Assembly (NCBI GenBank): GCA_035235625.1
Contig: CP141148.1
Location: 23,003,057-23,067,056, forward strand
From: Saururus chinensis
Taxonomy: Eukaryota; Streptophyta; Magnoliopsida; Piperales; Saururaceae
Direction: 5' to 3'
DNA length: 64,000 nucleotides
Shown here: positions 38,601 through 48,703 of the stretch, piece after piece
Position numbering within the stretch: the stretch's first letter is position 1
Layout: each line of letters begins with the position of its first letter
Program-made: the position numbers and the translations under genes
Notes under the pieces: model-generated
Database searches by the model: none
Told to the model about the DNA's origin: nothing
What the model saw: only the letters and a program-made list of their open reading frames with translations

Positions 38601-41600
38601 CACACAATGACCTAGTCGCCAAAAACTTTCCAGGTATGCTGAAGATCTTCTTAGTGATCCTACTAAATTTCAGAGTATTGTTGGTGCTCTACTATATAAC
38701 AATCTCACTCATACAAGTGTCTCCCTTGTCGTCAATCAGGCATGTCAATTTATGCATTCACCAACCTCCACTCAACTTATAGCAGTCAAGGATTCATTGC
38801 TATATGAAGTTTATCCTTAAGCGGAGCTCCAAAATCTGTCTCCCTGCCTTCTCTCATGCTTATTGGGAGGTTCCCAGATGATAGACGTTCTACCTTTTGC
38901 ATCTTTCTTGATGGTAATGTCATCTCCTGGACTGCCAAGAAACAAACTACAGTGGCCTGATCTAGGATTCTAGTGCTGAGTCTGAATATCGTTGTCACTC
39001 TCACTCATGCTGGGCTGTCATGGATCCAAAATCTTTATCGCAAACTTGGTCTACCTCTTCATCATGTTCTACTCATTTGGTGTGGCAATATTTGTTCTAT
39101 GTGCATGGCTGCCAATCCTGACTTCCAGGGATGGACAAAACATGTGGAGATTAATTATCATTTTGTGTATGAACGTGTAGCTCAAAATTTCTCCTCATCA
39201 AGTATGTCTCCACCGCTAACCAACTCACAGACATCATCACCAAGGGAATCTCCCGTCAAGGTCATCAATCGTTGGAGTCCACTCATCGCTGCTGACAAGC
39301 CTGGTTTGTTTGCGTGAGGGAAATATCAGATTAACAGCTCAACATTCCTTCTATGCCCCTAGACCTGATTTTTTGCAAAGGATCTGCATGTACAGCTCAC
39401 AATCAGAATGAAAATCCTCTTCACTACAGTAATCAATCTCCTTGATTACAGCATGCAGCTTGGCTTTAGTTGATTTATTCAATTAATCTTGTTGTAACCT
39501 TATATTATCTCCTGTAATCCTTGTATACAATTCTTATATAAGTCAATACAAAGCAAACACTTTGATTGAGGGAGTTCAAATCTTCTCAGGAACGACCAAA
39601 GAGCAGTGCTTTGTGTTCCATTCGGAGTCAAGCAGAAGTTCCACCGTGCTTAAATTTCCCACAGTCCTACAGCTAAGATACCTTTTCCTGATAGTGAATT
39701 TTACTTGTTTATTTTCATAATGTCACTTCTCTCAGATGCTGGGTGGTTGATTTCAATAGCCCATCTTTTGCCACCCCAAGCCCGTAACCTGAAATATGTG
39801 GTGTCATTCACACCTTATTTCTTCTGTACATATTAGCCTGTTTTGGGCCCGCAATTAGTATTTAACCAATCAAATTTGCCCTAACCAAAGGAAAGTCTCC
39901 AATTTCCTATGATCCTCGTCTTTAAAATTACTAGCCAATACCTGGATTTTGCTATATTACTCTCTAGTATAACTGCTGAGTTGGTTTATAATGTGACCCA
40001 TTGGGATTACAAGGTAAATGTAGAAGAATGTTGGATTGAAAGGGGGGAGGTAGTAGATTAAAAAGGGAGATGAAGAGGAGGAGGGGCTTGAGAAAGTTAT
40101 GATCTATTCTATAACATTAACCAAAAGTGTCTCACTTACCAAGTAAATGGGCTGTAAGCCATATTTATAGTACAAGTTCTATTAAAGACCTGGACTTCTA
40201 ATCAACCTATGAAATATAGTAAACTATGATCTTCTATACTAGGAAATAAATTCAACTCAAAATAGAATCAACTAAACCTAGTAAGGTCTTAAACTAAGTA
40301 GACTGTGCAGCACCAATTCTATGATGGAAAGGGTCATAACAGTTTAATTCTACATTGTTAGTTGCTTGATAGGGTACTTTCTGGATCTGTAGCTACATTT
40401 TCATATAGTCAGTAGCGTCCTGCATTATCCTATGTCAGGTAATCCAATGCATTTTGTACAATGTCCCTTTCTTTTTTTATTATTCTTTGCTACAAGAAAT
40501 TTAAAACATCATGTCATGATAGTCCTAACTTCTCTTGATGCAGTGGAAAATAGATCACGGCAAGCTTTAGCAGTACAAATCACCCAGAAGCTCTGGTTTC
40601 AAGGAACACAGCAGAACAGACAGAATGAAATGGGAGACAAACAGAGAATTTTCTATTAACTTTTAGGATTACAGAACTACAACTTGAATCCACAAGCCGA
40701 TGATTACAAAATGGGAAAGAAAGATTACAGGTTGAATCCACAACCTCTGCTCAAATCCATGAGCATTACAGAGAAAAGAAAATTTTCTGGAACATCATTC
40801 TTCAGCCAATTTCGAATCCCCCCAATCTGCCTTCTCTTTTCCTTCTTATTCCCTCTTCTCCTCCCAACGGACTTCTGACTGTGAGTTAAGACCAGATTGC
40901 CCCTCCCATTTCCCTTTGCCTAGAGACAGCTTCTAGAAGCTGGACAGATTTGCCCCTGTCAGCCTTTGGACAGGTGGGCACACACAGGTGGCATAACATA
41001 AGAAGGACTATCCTGAGAAGAGTGGGAGACCCTCTACATCATCTCTCTTGACTCTTGTCAAATAATCATGAGCAAAATAATTTGGATATTTGTAGCTAAA
41101 TTGGCCCAGCAAGAAAAGATGACACAATCAAAGTACTTCATATATCTTATTTGTCAAGTAAAGAATATTTAAACAAAAATTGCATATCGTTGTGACCATG
41201 CAACCTATTCACATAATTGGTAGCGTCATGGACATTGCTCCATCATTCCACTCTTTCTATCAACCACTTCCAAGCCAAAGAAAAGGAGAAAATTAACAAC
41301 AAATAATCTACTCAATGCATACTCCGGTTGGTTCCACTGACTGACATTTTCTTAAGGTTTTAATTTTCATGCTGTACACATTTACTAAGGAAAATTTTAA
41401 CATATTTCCAACAATTAAAGAGAATCAATTCCTTCACACTAAGAAAACTCAAGTAATATAAGCTCCTTAAAAAGAATTAATGTAATTGAGGATGGGGTCC
41501 AAATTTTAAAAAGGTTAGCTTCCTTTAACAAACGTCATATAAGCATGGGTTCAAGTTTAATCAACAGCTCTCCCAACTCTGCTACAGGAGACTTGACTCG

Positions 41601-44600
41601 GATGATAACAATGATGTTGGCAACAAGTAACAATAAGATAGCCTCCATAAAAAGATGAAAGCAATCTACAAATTAGTGTAACCTACAAAGGTTTGTATAA
41701 CAGCGACTGAATACCACAGGAAACAAAATTTAGGAAGAAAACACCTTTTTTTCACGCAAAAAGGACAACAGAATATTAACACATTAACAACTACTTTTAA
41801 AAGCATATTGCAGTGGGGCGAGAGTATGAGAAAGGGACCATGTAGGATGGCCAAGATATTCAGTTTATATAGCTCCTTTCATCTGCATATCAGTCACTTT
41901 TAATCTGTTAATTAGACTGGGACCCGTGCTTATATGCTGTGTGTCTAAACTTTAGCAGTGGAGATCTCGTTTTTCAAACAGGCAGATGAGTGGGGAGTGC
42001 AAATCAAAATTATATGGCTCCTTTCATCTGCAGATGAATGTTGCTTTTTCAAGTAGGCAGTTCAATTAGGCCCACATGTTATTATGGGCAGAAATTCTAA
42101 AATTACTCCTTTTCTCATCTTTTCTGGCCCTGCTAGCACAGGTCTACAAAGAGGGGGTATCCCTCTGACATAATTACAGGAGAAGATTTTTTCTGAGATT
42201 TAGAAATTTACCCAAGCATAGAGAGAAGATCAGCCCGAAGAATACACAAACATTTCAGCCCACCAGGGTGTTTGTTGAGCCTTTCGAACAGAATTTCATA
42301 CATGGGGCTAAGAGCTTGTCTTAGACTTCTTTCTGTCCTATAGAAAGCAGATAGCAAAGCTTCACCATCTGCGACAGAGGTCTGACCCATTTTACCTTTT
42401 GAAACACAATAATTCCATTAGAAACCATTCACATAAAAATCAGGGAAAAAAGTAAAATAAAAGTTATCTGGCGCAGAACTATACAGCTGGTTATTGCAAA
42501 TCACTAAAACTGTCCATTCTTTTAAATATGTCAAAACTTCAAATGCGCAGCAAAAATGACAAGCGTCCACAAAATGATCTATAACAACTCATAGATGATA
42601 GCAAATGTGATAAATAATTATTAATTTTCTACCATATTCACCAGTATTTCGTCACCCATAACTCACCACTAGGGAACTTAAGACCCAAATACTGCTGCAT
42701 CAGTTCATGGACGCGCTTCCTATCAACATCATACTCTCCAGCAAGCACAAGAAGGAGCTTTTCACGGCCTTCATATGAGAGACTAAAATAACCCTGTAAA
42801 AAAACTAACAACATTAGGAACATGGAACTTAATCTTGCTAGATCTTATCGGGATATCAAATGCCAAGAGGATAAATGAAACTGGGGGAGGATCTCGCAAT
42901 ATCTTGGACACTTCCCATTTAACACCAATATATTGCTGGAATGAAACTTCTAGTGTCTATTTCCTATTTCTCGGCAAGATTTTAGATCTCAGAGAGAATT
43001 CACTAGTTATTACATAATTATTTATGCATAAATATATGTATTAAGAAAGTTTACAGGAGCAAGTGTGCAGGAAATAAATTTGTGTACCCCTAACGAACTT
43101 ATAATAAGACAATGCTCTAATAGATTTCCCCTTTCATATCAATCTTTTATTCCTATTATTACAAATGACAACCTATGATACTTTGACATCTAATTGATAT
43201 CACTTTTCACACGCACAATAAGGAAACCTGGTGTTTGCCAGCTACTCGTTTGAAAAGCTAAAGCTGAGTTTTTGAGAGCCAAAAAAATTATTAATGAAAA
43301 CCAGATAAAGCTACAAGTTCAGGTTTACACATAGCTAAACTATTTAGCCAAAGGATAGTCATGGAACTATGGTCCAAAAATCTTGGTTGGACAACAGATT
43401 GTCAAATTATGATGTAATAAACTATTAATAAATAAAAAGAGATCTCTTACAAAAAAAAAAGTTGCCTATAAATTATCATGTCACTCTCCAAGAAATATAA
43501 AATGTTCAACAAACATAATGATATATAGATCTGATGCGCTATATAAATATGTATTAGGTATTTGTGCATATATGCATATAATTTCTTCAAAAACTAATAT
43601 TTTCCATGATCTTGACCAGCAAGTTCGAATCTCTCTGAGATGCCTGTTTTTTCGACTCAAATAAGCAACCAAGATCCAAGATTGAAAACCCTGGTTCGGA
43701 ATAAAAGTATCAAATGAAAATTACCTGTGCAAAATTGTCAAGGGTTGCATCCAGCATTTCTGTTTTGTTCATTGTGATGGCAGTATGCATGGATTCTTGG
43801 ACCATTTTCACCTTTCTAAATAGACGTATAATAATTCATTAGTTTGATAACTCCTTGGTAACTACTGGGCCTAACTGAGCGAATGAACCAACATATATAT
43901 ATAAGAGTACACATACAAGATCTAGATGAGGATATTTCCTCCCCCATGACCTCTCAAGAGGTGGTACTCCAGAACCATGTTATTGGAATTCAAAAGCTTT
44001 AGCAGATGGGAAGGGGACTAACAATGCATATCAATAACAAGAGACCAAAAGAAAGAAAGAAAAAAAGCACGCTAACAGATGTTCTAAAAAATGAATAGCA
44101 AAAGTTAAAATTCTTGACTATCAAACCTTTCCTGGCTAGTGGGAGAATCAGGTTCATGAACTAGTAAAATTTTCTCTCCAGCCACTTGCTCAAGTCCTTC
44201 ATTTGCCAGTTTACTTTGTCCATGACTAGCTTCATTCTGTCCATAGTCATATAATCAGAACTCAACGTTCAAATTTTGAAGTAAATCACATGCTATACCA
44301 ACATAAGAATGTACGCTTGATTATAATATCAATACAAGGAGACGACTAGAGAAGGTCAAAATGATTAGTAACAATTAATCTCATTTAGAACAGCACAACA
44401 AGAAAAAGGAGGTGCCCAGCTAAAATTTTGCACATGATTTACAAAAAATATGTATTAGAACTTGATAAACACAAATTTCCAAATATTTTCCTACTCCAAG
44501 ACAGAAGGATATTCAAGCTCAAAAACTAGAATGACTGAATTGCCTTCAGATTAGAGAACTCACTACCCCAGTCTGCATACGAAATCACATCGACCCCAGT

Positions 44601-44710
44601 GAGGAAAAACCAAATAAATGGAAACAAAAGCTTACAGAAGGAGGGGGGCTCATTCCAGTGGAAGGCCTCATTCTGGCGCGCATCAAAATGGCCAGACCCT
44701 TTCTGTTCAT
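26224..44710 (-). CDS. MCD: Malonyl-CoA decarboxylase, 15 coding exons
   Basis: Decarboxylates malonyl-CoA to acetyl-CoA and CO2 (organelle enzyme). Coding exons: 44636-44710, 44127-44236, 43725-43815, 42667-42793, 42212-42368, 36842-36986, 36670-36760, 33212-33270, 32973-33050, 32722-32805, 32422-32609, 26751-26879, 26605-26677, 26422-26507, 26224-26338. All junctions are GT-AG, phases agree and the total is 1608 nt (535 aa), near family length. The N-terminal helical domain lies in exons 3-5 (EGREKLLLVLAGEYDVDRKR, AFYRTERSLRQAL). The catalytic GNAT-fold domain follows: GEPLIFIEVALMKDVAQKIQ, CALFYSISSTQ, PGLAGINLGKFLIKRVI, TFATLSPIPGFMQWLVSKL. NFHLQNGA holds the family's catalytic His. Start: ATG at 44710, with an in-frame TGA upstream at 44741-44743 and no ATG between. 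The first 25 residues are basic and could be a targeting peptide; there is no C-terminal SKL. A GT after QYIE in exon 15 could hide one more splice. Exon 11's acceptor is the least certain. Confidence 0.93.
27420..29655. mobile_element. Large fold-back element inserted in the left LTR
   Basis: Long inverted repeat. The left arm at about 27715-28140 matches the complement of the right arm at about 29280-29645. Matching pairs include AATGCTATTCTTAAGTGATA (27758) with the complement of 29585-29605, and CATGAGATATGCAAACA (27930) with the complement of 29423-29440. A third pair is the AGTAAGAGAAA/TTTCTCTTACT block at 28060 and 29340. The 1.1-kb centre has no recognised gene; the open frames there (28220-28573 minus, 29049-29342 plus) match nothing I know. 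The element splits the LTR copy near 27.4 and 29.65 kb. Its exact ends and target duplication are not resolved. Confidence 0.55.
30800..31086. mobile_element. hAT-like MITE, 287 bp
   Basis: Terminal inverted repeats CTAAGTGACAAAGTACGGG (30800 on) and CCATACTTTGTCACTTAG (to 31086). Flanks are GCTTACAG (30792-30799) and GCTTACTG (31087-31094), an 8-bp target duplication with one mismatch, as expected of hAT elements. The interior is AT-rich and non-coding. It sits in the internal part of the LTR fossil in MCD intron 11. Confidence 0.7.
33271..36669 (-). other. MCD intron 7 (3.4 kb) with diverged direct repeats
   Basis: Non-coding. A unit with AAAACAATGTCACA, GTGTAATTTRGGTC and ATCAAGTCAAGNATGAGGC occurs near 34000-34082 and again near 34222-34303. 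A second unit (CTGATAYATTGTTTGTNATTGTTC) occurs near 34143 and 34494. CCTATAAAAGCTTTACTT is repeated at 34811 and 34912. A (TA)n run lies at about 35597-35620. Open frames at 35627-36295 minus show no family signal. Confidence 0.55.
37230..39660 (+). mobile_element. Ty1/copia fossil, partial, antisense to MCD
   Basis: Recognisable parts in order are a GAG-pre-integrase phrase (WHQRLGHP, about 37288), the end of the integrase region (about 37370-37420), reverse transcriptase (about 37850-38700; NGTWTLVPKPPHKNIVGCKW) and RNase H (about 38850-39290). A probable 3' LTR follows from about 39325 to about 39660. The element is partial and heavily broken (many breaks), so it is old. It lies in the opposite orientation to the host gene, inside intron 5. 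Confidence 0.8.
40536..41041. mobile_element. Solo LTR, 506 bp, with 5-bp target duplication
   Basis: Begins TGATGCAGTGG and ends CCTCTACATCA, with TG...CA ends and a 5-bp terminal inverted repeat (TGATG/CATCA). It is flanked on both sides by TCTCT (40531-40535 and 41042-41046), the expected 5-bp target duplication of an LTR retrotransposon. There is no coding sequence and no second LTR nearby, so it is a solo LTR from recombination of a full element. Family not assigned. Confidence 0.75.
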
Positions 44711-45237
44711 TATCTGAGAATATAGGCTGCTCCCCTTTCCTCAGGCAGCAGGCTCACCACAATGAAGACATGCTAAAATGATTCCCCAAAAAAGGCTCAT
44801 CCGCGTGTCAAACTGCGAAAGCAAACTCGAGGTACACTGCGATCAGTCCATACGAGGTCCACCCCCATAATTATCCAAAAAATCGACTTGCGTAATCGCC
44901 GACCCCTCCAATCTGACCGTTGAGGATGTTCATGAAGACTGATTGGAAGCTGTTAACTTCCAACCACGGAGCACGGGAAGCAGTTGGTCTTCCAGTCCTT
45001 TCATGGCGGGGACTCTTGGCCACTTAGCCCGCGCCAAGATCGTTCGGATACGGATGTTAATTGGTTTTTTTTATTCAGAATGGAAGGCCGTATATAGATG
45101 ACCAATACGTGTACGGGGTGGTACGCCCCCAACACCAAATGTCTATACATATCCGCCGTACCGTATCTATTTTTGAAAGTTCTGCTCAAACTCCATAAAA
45201 GATTTAGATACCTGCCTCGCGCTTTCGAACATATATT
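44711..45237 (-). promoter_or_regulatory. MCD 5' flank (5' UTR and promoter region)
   Basis: The 527 bases between the MCD start codon and the nearest MULE end. More GC-rich than its surroundings near 44.8-45.05 kb. No TATA box is evident. Whether the proximal promoter extends into the MULE cluster upstream cannot be told from sequence alone. Confidence 0.4.
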
Positions 45238-46872
45238 AGAATAAAAATTTTATTTAAATAATATTAAAAAAATAATTACTAACTTAGATTATTTTAGAAA
45301 ATATTTTTTAAAGTGGTGCTCTTTTTTGCCACGCAGCTGGTGCTGCGTGGCTTTGTTTTTATTTTTTTAAGTTGATTTCATCTTTCTAAAAGACAAAACT
45401 GTGTCAAGTTATAATATTGTTGAACCGATTTTGTCCTTTAGAAAGATGAAATCAACTTAAGCTAATTTCGTCCTTCTAACGGACGTAATCGCAGTGAAAG
45501 CGGAAGCGATATTTCTCAAAGTGATGTTGGTTTTTGCCACGTAGGCACTAGCTAAGCGCTAGCGCCTGCATGGCTTTTTTTTTAATTTTTACTAGAATGA
45601 CGAAATCAAATTTAAGTTGATTTCATCCTTTCAAATGACGAAATCGTAAAACAAATGAAGTGATTTCATCGTTTCGAACGACGAAATTAGCAGCCAGAAA
45701 AAATGAAACAGCGTCAACTGTTAAAATGATTTCGTTGTTCGAAACGATTTTTTTGACCATCTCACAGATCTCCCGCTCACTGCCCTTCAACTAAGGCAAG
45801 ACAAGTCAGTGTGGAGAAGAGCTGAAAGAGGAACTTTGCCCGCCATTATTGTCTCTGAGCTGCAGCAGACTAGCAGGGACGAGTGTTGCTGACTCGTCGT
45901 CGTTGTACAAGTCCGTGCTCCAAATGCTGGAAGGCAAAGCTCGATTTGCCATCTCCTCTAGCGAGCACACCACTTTCCCAGAGGGGAGTAGACAAGGGCT
46001 CGCCAATCATCGTTCTGAGCAATGATGAGGAACTGACTCCAATAGTGGTTGTCGGGAGCTTGCATGGCACAATGAACGTGTCTTATGAGGAACGTGCCTG
46101 CTTGTAGAGGGAAGAGCATGGGCTGAGCTCCTAGCGGACAAGGCTGCCCATGGATATGTGAGGGACCTGCAGCAACCTCGACAGCACTGGGGTTACCCAT
46201 CAGCACCCACTATACCCCGCGCCCCGCCGTCATCCCGTACTTGTCTACCCTCAGGCCCACCCTGTGCAGCCCCTTCCCAGCCTCCTCCTCGTCGTAGTAG
46301 TAATCGTAGTCGCATTGGAGCGCGGCCACTGCAAACGATTGGCTCACGAGACGCGATGCAATGCAGGAGGCCGGAAGCTTCTGGAAGCGACAGAGACCAA
46401 CCATGGTGGGCAGCGGCGACAAGGCTTCATTGCTTGCTAGCCATGCTTTGGTTGTGAGAAAACAGGGAAAGGCGGGCGTACTTTCTGCGGAGAGAGCGCT
46501 TGGTAGGGTAAGCCTGACATAAGAATAGATGTAGTTTCCTACTGGTAGGGATGCCTGTGTGTGCTAGGTTACTCGGTAAACGTAGGATGATGATGATATA
46601 TCATTATTGTGGAATACAATATAGGATTGTGGGTAGGCGATTTGGCAAGAGATGGCGACGTTTTTTCAGTTGACGTTGTTTCATTTTTTCTAGTCGTCGC
46701 AAACTAGTGTGGTGATTTCGTCTCAGTTAAATTTTTTTTTTTAAAAAGCCACACAGGCGCCAGCGCTTAGCTAGTGCCTATGTGGTAAAAACCAACACCA
46801 CTTTGGGAAATATTTCCCAAAGTGGGTTAGTTTAGTAATTATTTTTTTAATTATTATTTAAATAATTTTTTA
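45238..46872. mobile_element. Pack-MULE-like non-autonomous MULE with captured gene pieces
   Basis: The outer ends (ATTTTATTTAAATAATATTA at about 45248; TTATTATTTAAATAATTTTTT to about 46869) match those of the full-length MULE at 48158-55228. Inside are the same palindromic modules: CCACGC..GCGTGG-type stems, GATTTCGTC-type repeats, and a perfect 28-bp palindrome at 46798-46825 (CCACTTTGGGAAAT and its complement). The left side has two TIR-like units in tandem (about 45240-45505 and 45510-45770). The second pairs with the right TIR (AGAAAAAATGAAAC near 45699 against 46670-46690). The core, 45780-46480, is GC-rich and unlike its surroundings, as in captured genic DNA. No 9-bp target duplication is evident. 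Confidence 0.7.
46105..46450 (-). pseudogene. Captured adenylate kinase fragment (N-terminal part)
   Basis: On the minus strand, residues resembling the start of a plant mitochondrial-type adenylate kinase appear in order. A presequence-like stretch (QKLPASCIASRLVSQSFAVA) and an acidic DYDYYYDEEE segment come first, then RGV-stop-WVLMGNPS, where the family has RGVQWVLMGDPG. After a short gap and a frame change, LSRLLQVPHISMGSLVR and ELSPCSSLYKQ follow; the intact family reads LSKLLEVPHISMGSLVRQEL. The stretch between them is missing, and two in-frame stops and a frame change show it is not functional. It lies between MULE TIRs and is much more GC-rich than its flanks. The identification rests on remembered family sequence; the following segment (45780-46100) is not identified. 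Confidence 0.6.
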
Positions 46873-47991
46873 GCTTATTTTATTTACAATTTAAATTATT
46901 TTTTTATAAAAAATTATATTAGTTTTAGAAAATTATATCAATATTATAAAAATAAAAAATTATAATAAATACAATTCAATTCTAATAAAGTTGTAAATAT
47001 ATCTTCAAAATCTATAATTAAAATAAAAGCAGATAAATTAACCTATAAAAAATTTTAATTGGTCACCAAAAATTTAATTAATATTATTTAAATCTCTCAT
47101 ATAATAGAGATAATTATATAAATAATATTAAACAATAATAATTACCGAAACAACGAAGAGAAAAATATTTATTAATATAGTGTTCCTTTTTAGGTGTTGG
47201 TGCCTACGTGGTTTTTTTTTCAAAAAAAATTATAATTCCGTACTTCTAAAAGATAAAATCAATATAATATAAAATAACAAAATTAATATAATGTATTGAT
47301 TTCGTCCTTTTAAAAGAGGAAATCAGTAAAATATACTGATTTCGTCATTTAGAAAGACAAAATCAATGATGAAATGATTTTGTCCTCTCTCTTCACTCTT
47401 TCTCCTCTTTCTCTCTCTCTTCACTCTCTCTCCTCTCCTCACTCTCTCTCTCCCCCCTCTCTCTTTCCTCTCTCTATTCATTCTCTATCTTCTCTCTCTC
47501 CTTGAAAGTGCAAAATCTAGACAAGCCAGCCATATCTCGGTAGTAAGGGAAGGTTTACTTGAAGTTTAGGTTATTGTTGAATGATTCCCTATTTTTCAAT
47601 TCTTTTCAAGAGAATTCCCTTTCGTCATATTTTGGCCTTTTTCTGACATTTTTGCCTCACTCTCACATCTCCCTCTGTCTGATTTCACATGACATTTCTC
47701 TAAAGCTTTTGAATAACTTTTTAGCATCTTCTCCGGCCATTGCACTCTATCTCCTACCTCATGCCCCTTCCTTCTTCCCTCCATGGTGCCTTCTCTTTAG
47801 AAGAATAAACCTTCACCTCCATGAAGGTGGTGATGGTGGCAACACTTCCACACTCCACCCCTCTACCTCCTTTACTATGGCCAAAATCTATGCAAAGTAG
47901 ATCTCTCCACTTTTTTGGCCCCGTCAATCCATCAAAGCTCCCCTCCCACCATACGATGGAGCCAACAACAAGAACTCATCATCAGGGAGTG
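46873..47991. other. AT-rich spacer, MULE TIR remnant, CT-rich tract, shared repeat
   Basis: 46873-47165 is extremely AT-rich with nothing recognisable. About 47170-47395 resembles one MULE TIR (GTGTTGGTGCCTACGTGG, then GATTTCGTCCTTTTAAAAG-type palindromes) with no partner end. 47388-47505 is a CT-rich low-complexity tract. About 47600-47950 is the repeat shared with 17360-17830. The 113-aa frame at 47559-47900 (plus) lies in that repeat and has no family signal. Confidence 0.5.
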
Positions 47992-48148
47992 TGATAGCCC
48001 CAAGGACCAGTTGTAACACGTGAGAAAGTTCTGAATTCCCTATACTTTGCTACAACGAAATAAGTGAGTTTGACCTTTAAGTATTTTTGGTATAATAACT
48101 TCCTCTATATTTGGGTTTCATATATAAAAATTTATTATTAAATTAATA

Positions 48149-48157
48149 TAGAAAGAT
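48149..48157. repeat. Left 9-bp target site duplication of the MULE
   Basis: TAGAAAGAT immediately before the GGGAAAATTATTT end. An identical 9-mer follows the other end at 55229-55237. Nine bases is the hallmark size for Mutator-like insertion. Confidence 0.92.
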
Positions 48158-48442
48158 GGGAAAATTATTTAAATAATAATTAAAAAAAAATTTACCAAAA
48201 TATATGTTCAATTTTGCCACGCAGGCGCCAGCGTGGTTTTTTTTTTATTTTTTAAGTTGATTTCGTCGTTTAGAATGACGAAATTGGTTTTAATACGATT
48301 TCGTCGTTCTAAACGACGAAACCGTTTATTACTTGACCCGGTTTTGTCGTTCTGAACGACGAAACTGCCACACTTGCTGATTTCGGCATTCGGTCTCGGA
48401 ACAACATTGATTTCATCGTTTAGAACGACGAAATCAAATTAA
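48158..48442. repeat. Left TIR of the MULE, modular palindromes
   Basis: Pairs with 54936-55228. It begins with the palindrome ATTATTTAAATAAT, then CCACGCAGGCGCCAGCGTGG (a 20-bp near-palindrome), then four GATTTCGTCGTT-N3-AACGACGAAATC-type palindromes (starting near 48259, 48297, 48338 and 48408). Compared with the right TIR it lacks the CCACTTTGGGAAAT palindrome and half of the GGCGCCAGC stem, and has one extra TCGTCGTT palindrome. Confidence 0.85.
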
Positions 48443-48703
48443 ATTTTTTTCAAATTACTATTTAAAACTAATTTTATCACATGTCCCTGTTCATTCATTC
48501 AAAACACAGATGTACATGCACGACTTCATTCATTCCACCCATAACAAATATCACCATAACAAATATTAATATCACGAATATCACCATAATAAAAATCACT
48601 ATCACGAATATCACCATAACAAATATAAGTAAAGTATATCCATAATAAATATAAGTAAAGTACATCATAGACGAGTAATAAATATAATACATGACAAGTA
48701 ATA

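Larger units (their letters stand above)
36987..42211 (-). other. MCD intron 5 (5.2 kb) with copia fragment and solo LTR
   Basis: Between exon 6 (36842-36986) and exon 5 (42212-42368). It contains a CT microsatellite (about 37196-37214), a plus-strand copia fossil (about 37230-39660) and a solo LTR (40536-41041). The remaining parts (39661-40535, 41042-42211) hold nothing recognisable. Confidence 0.85.

Noticed and set aside
48259-48434. Regularly repeated palindromes that might suggest a CRISPR array
   Set aside because: This is plant nuclear DNA, the repeats sit inside MULE TIRs, and spacers are not unique or of equal length.
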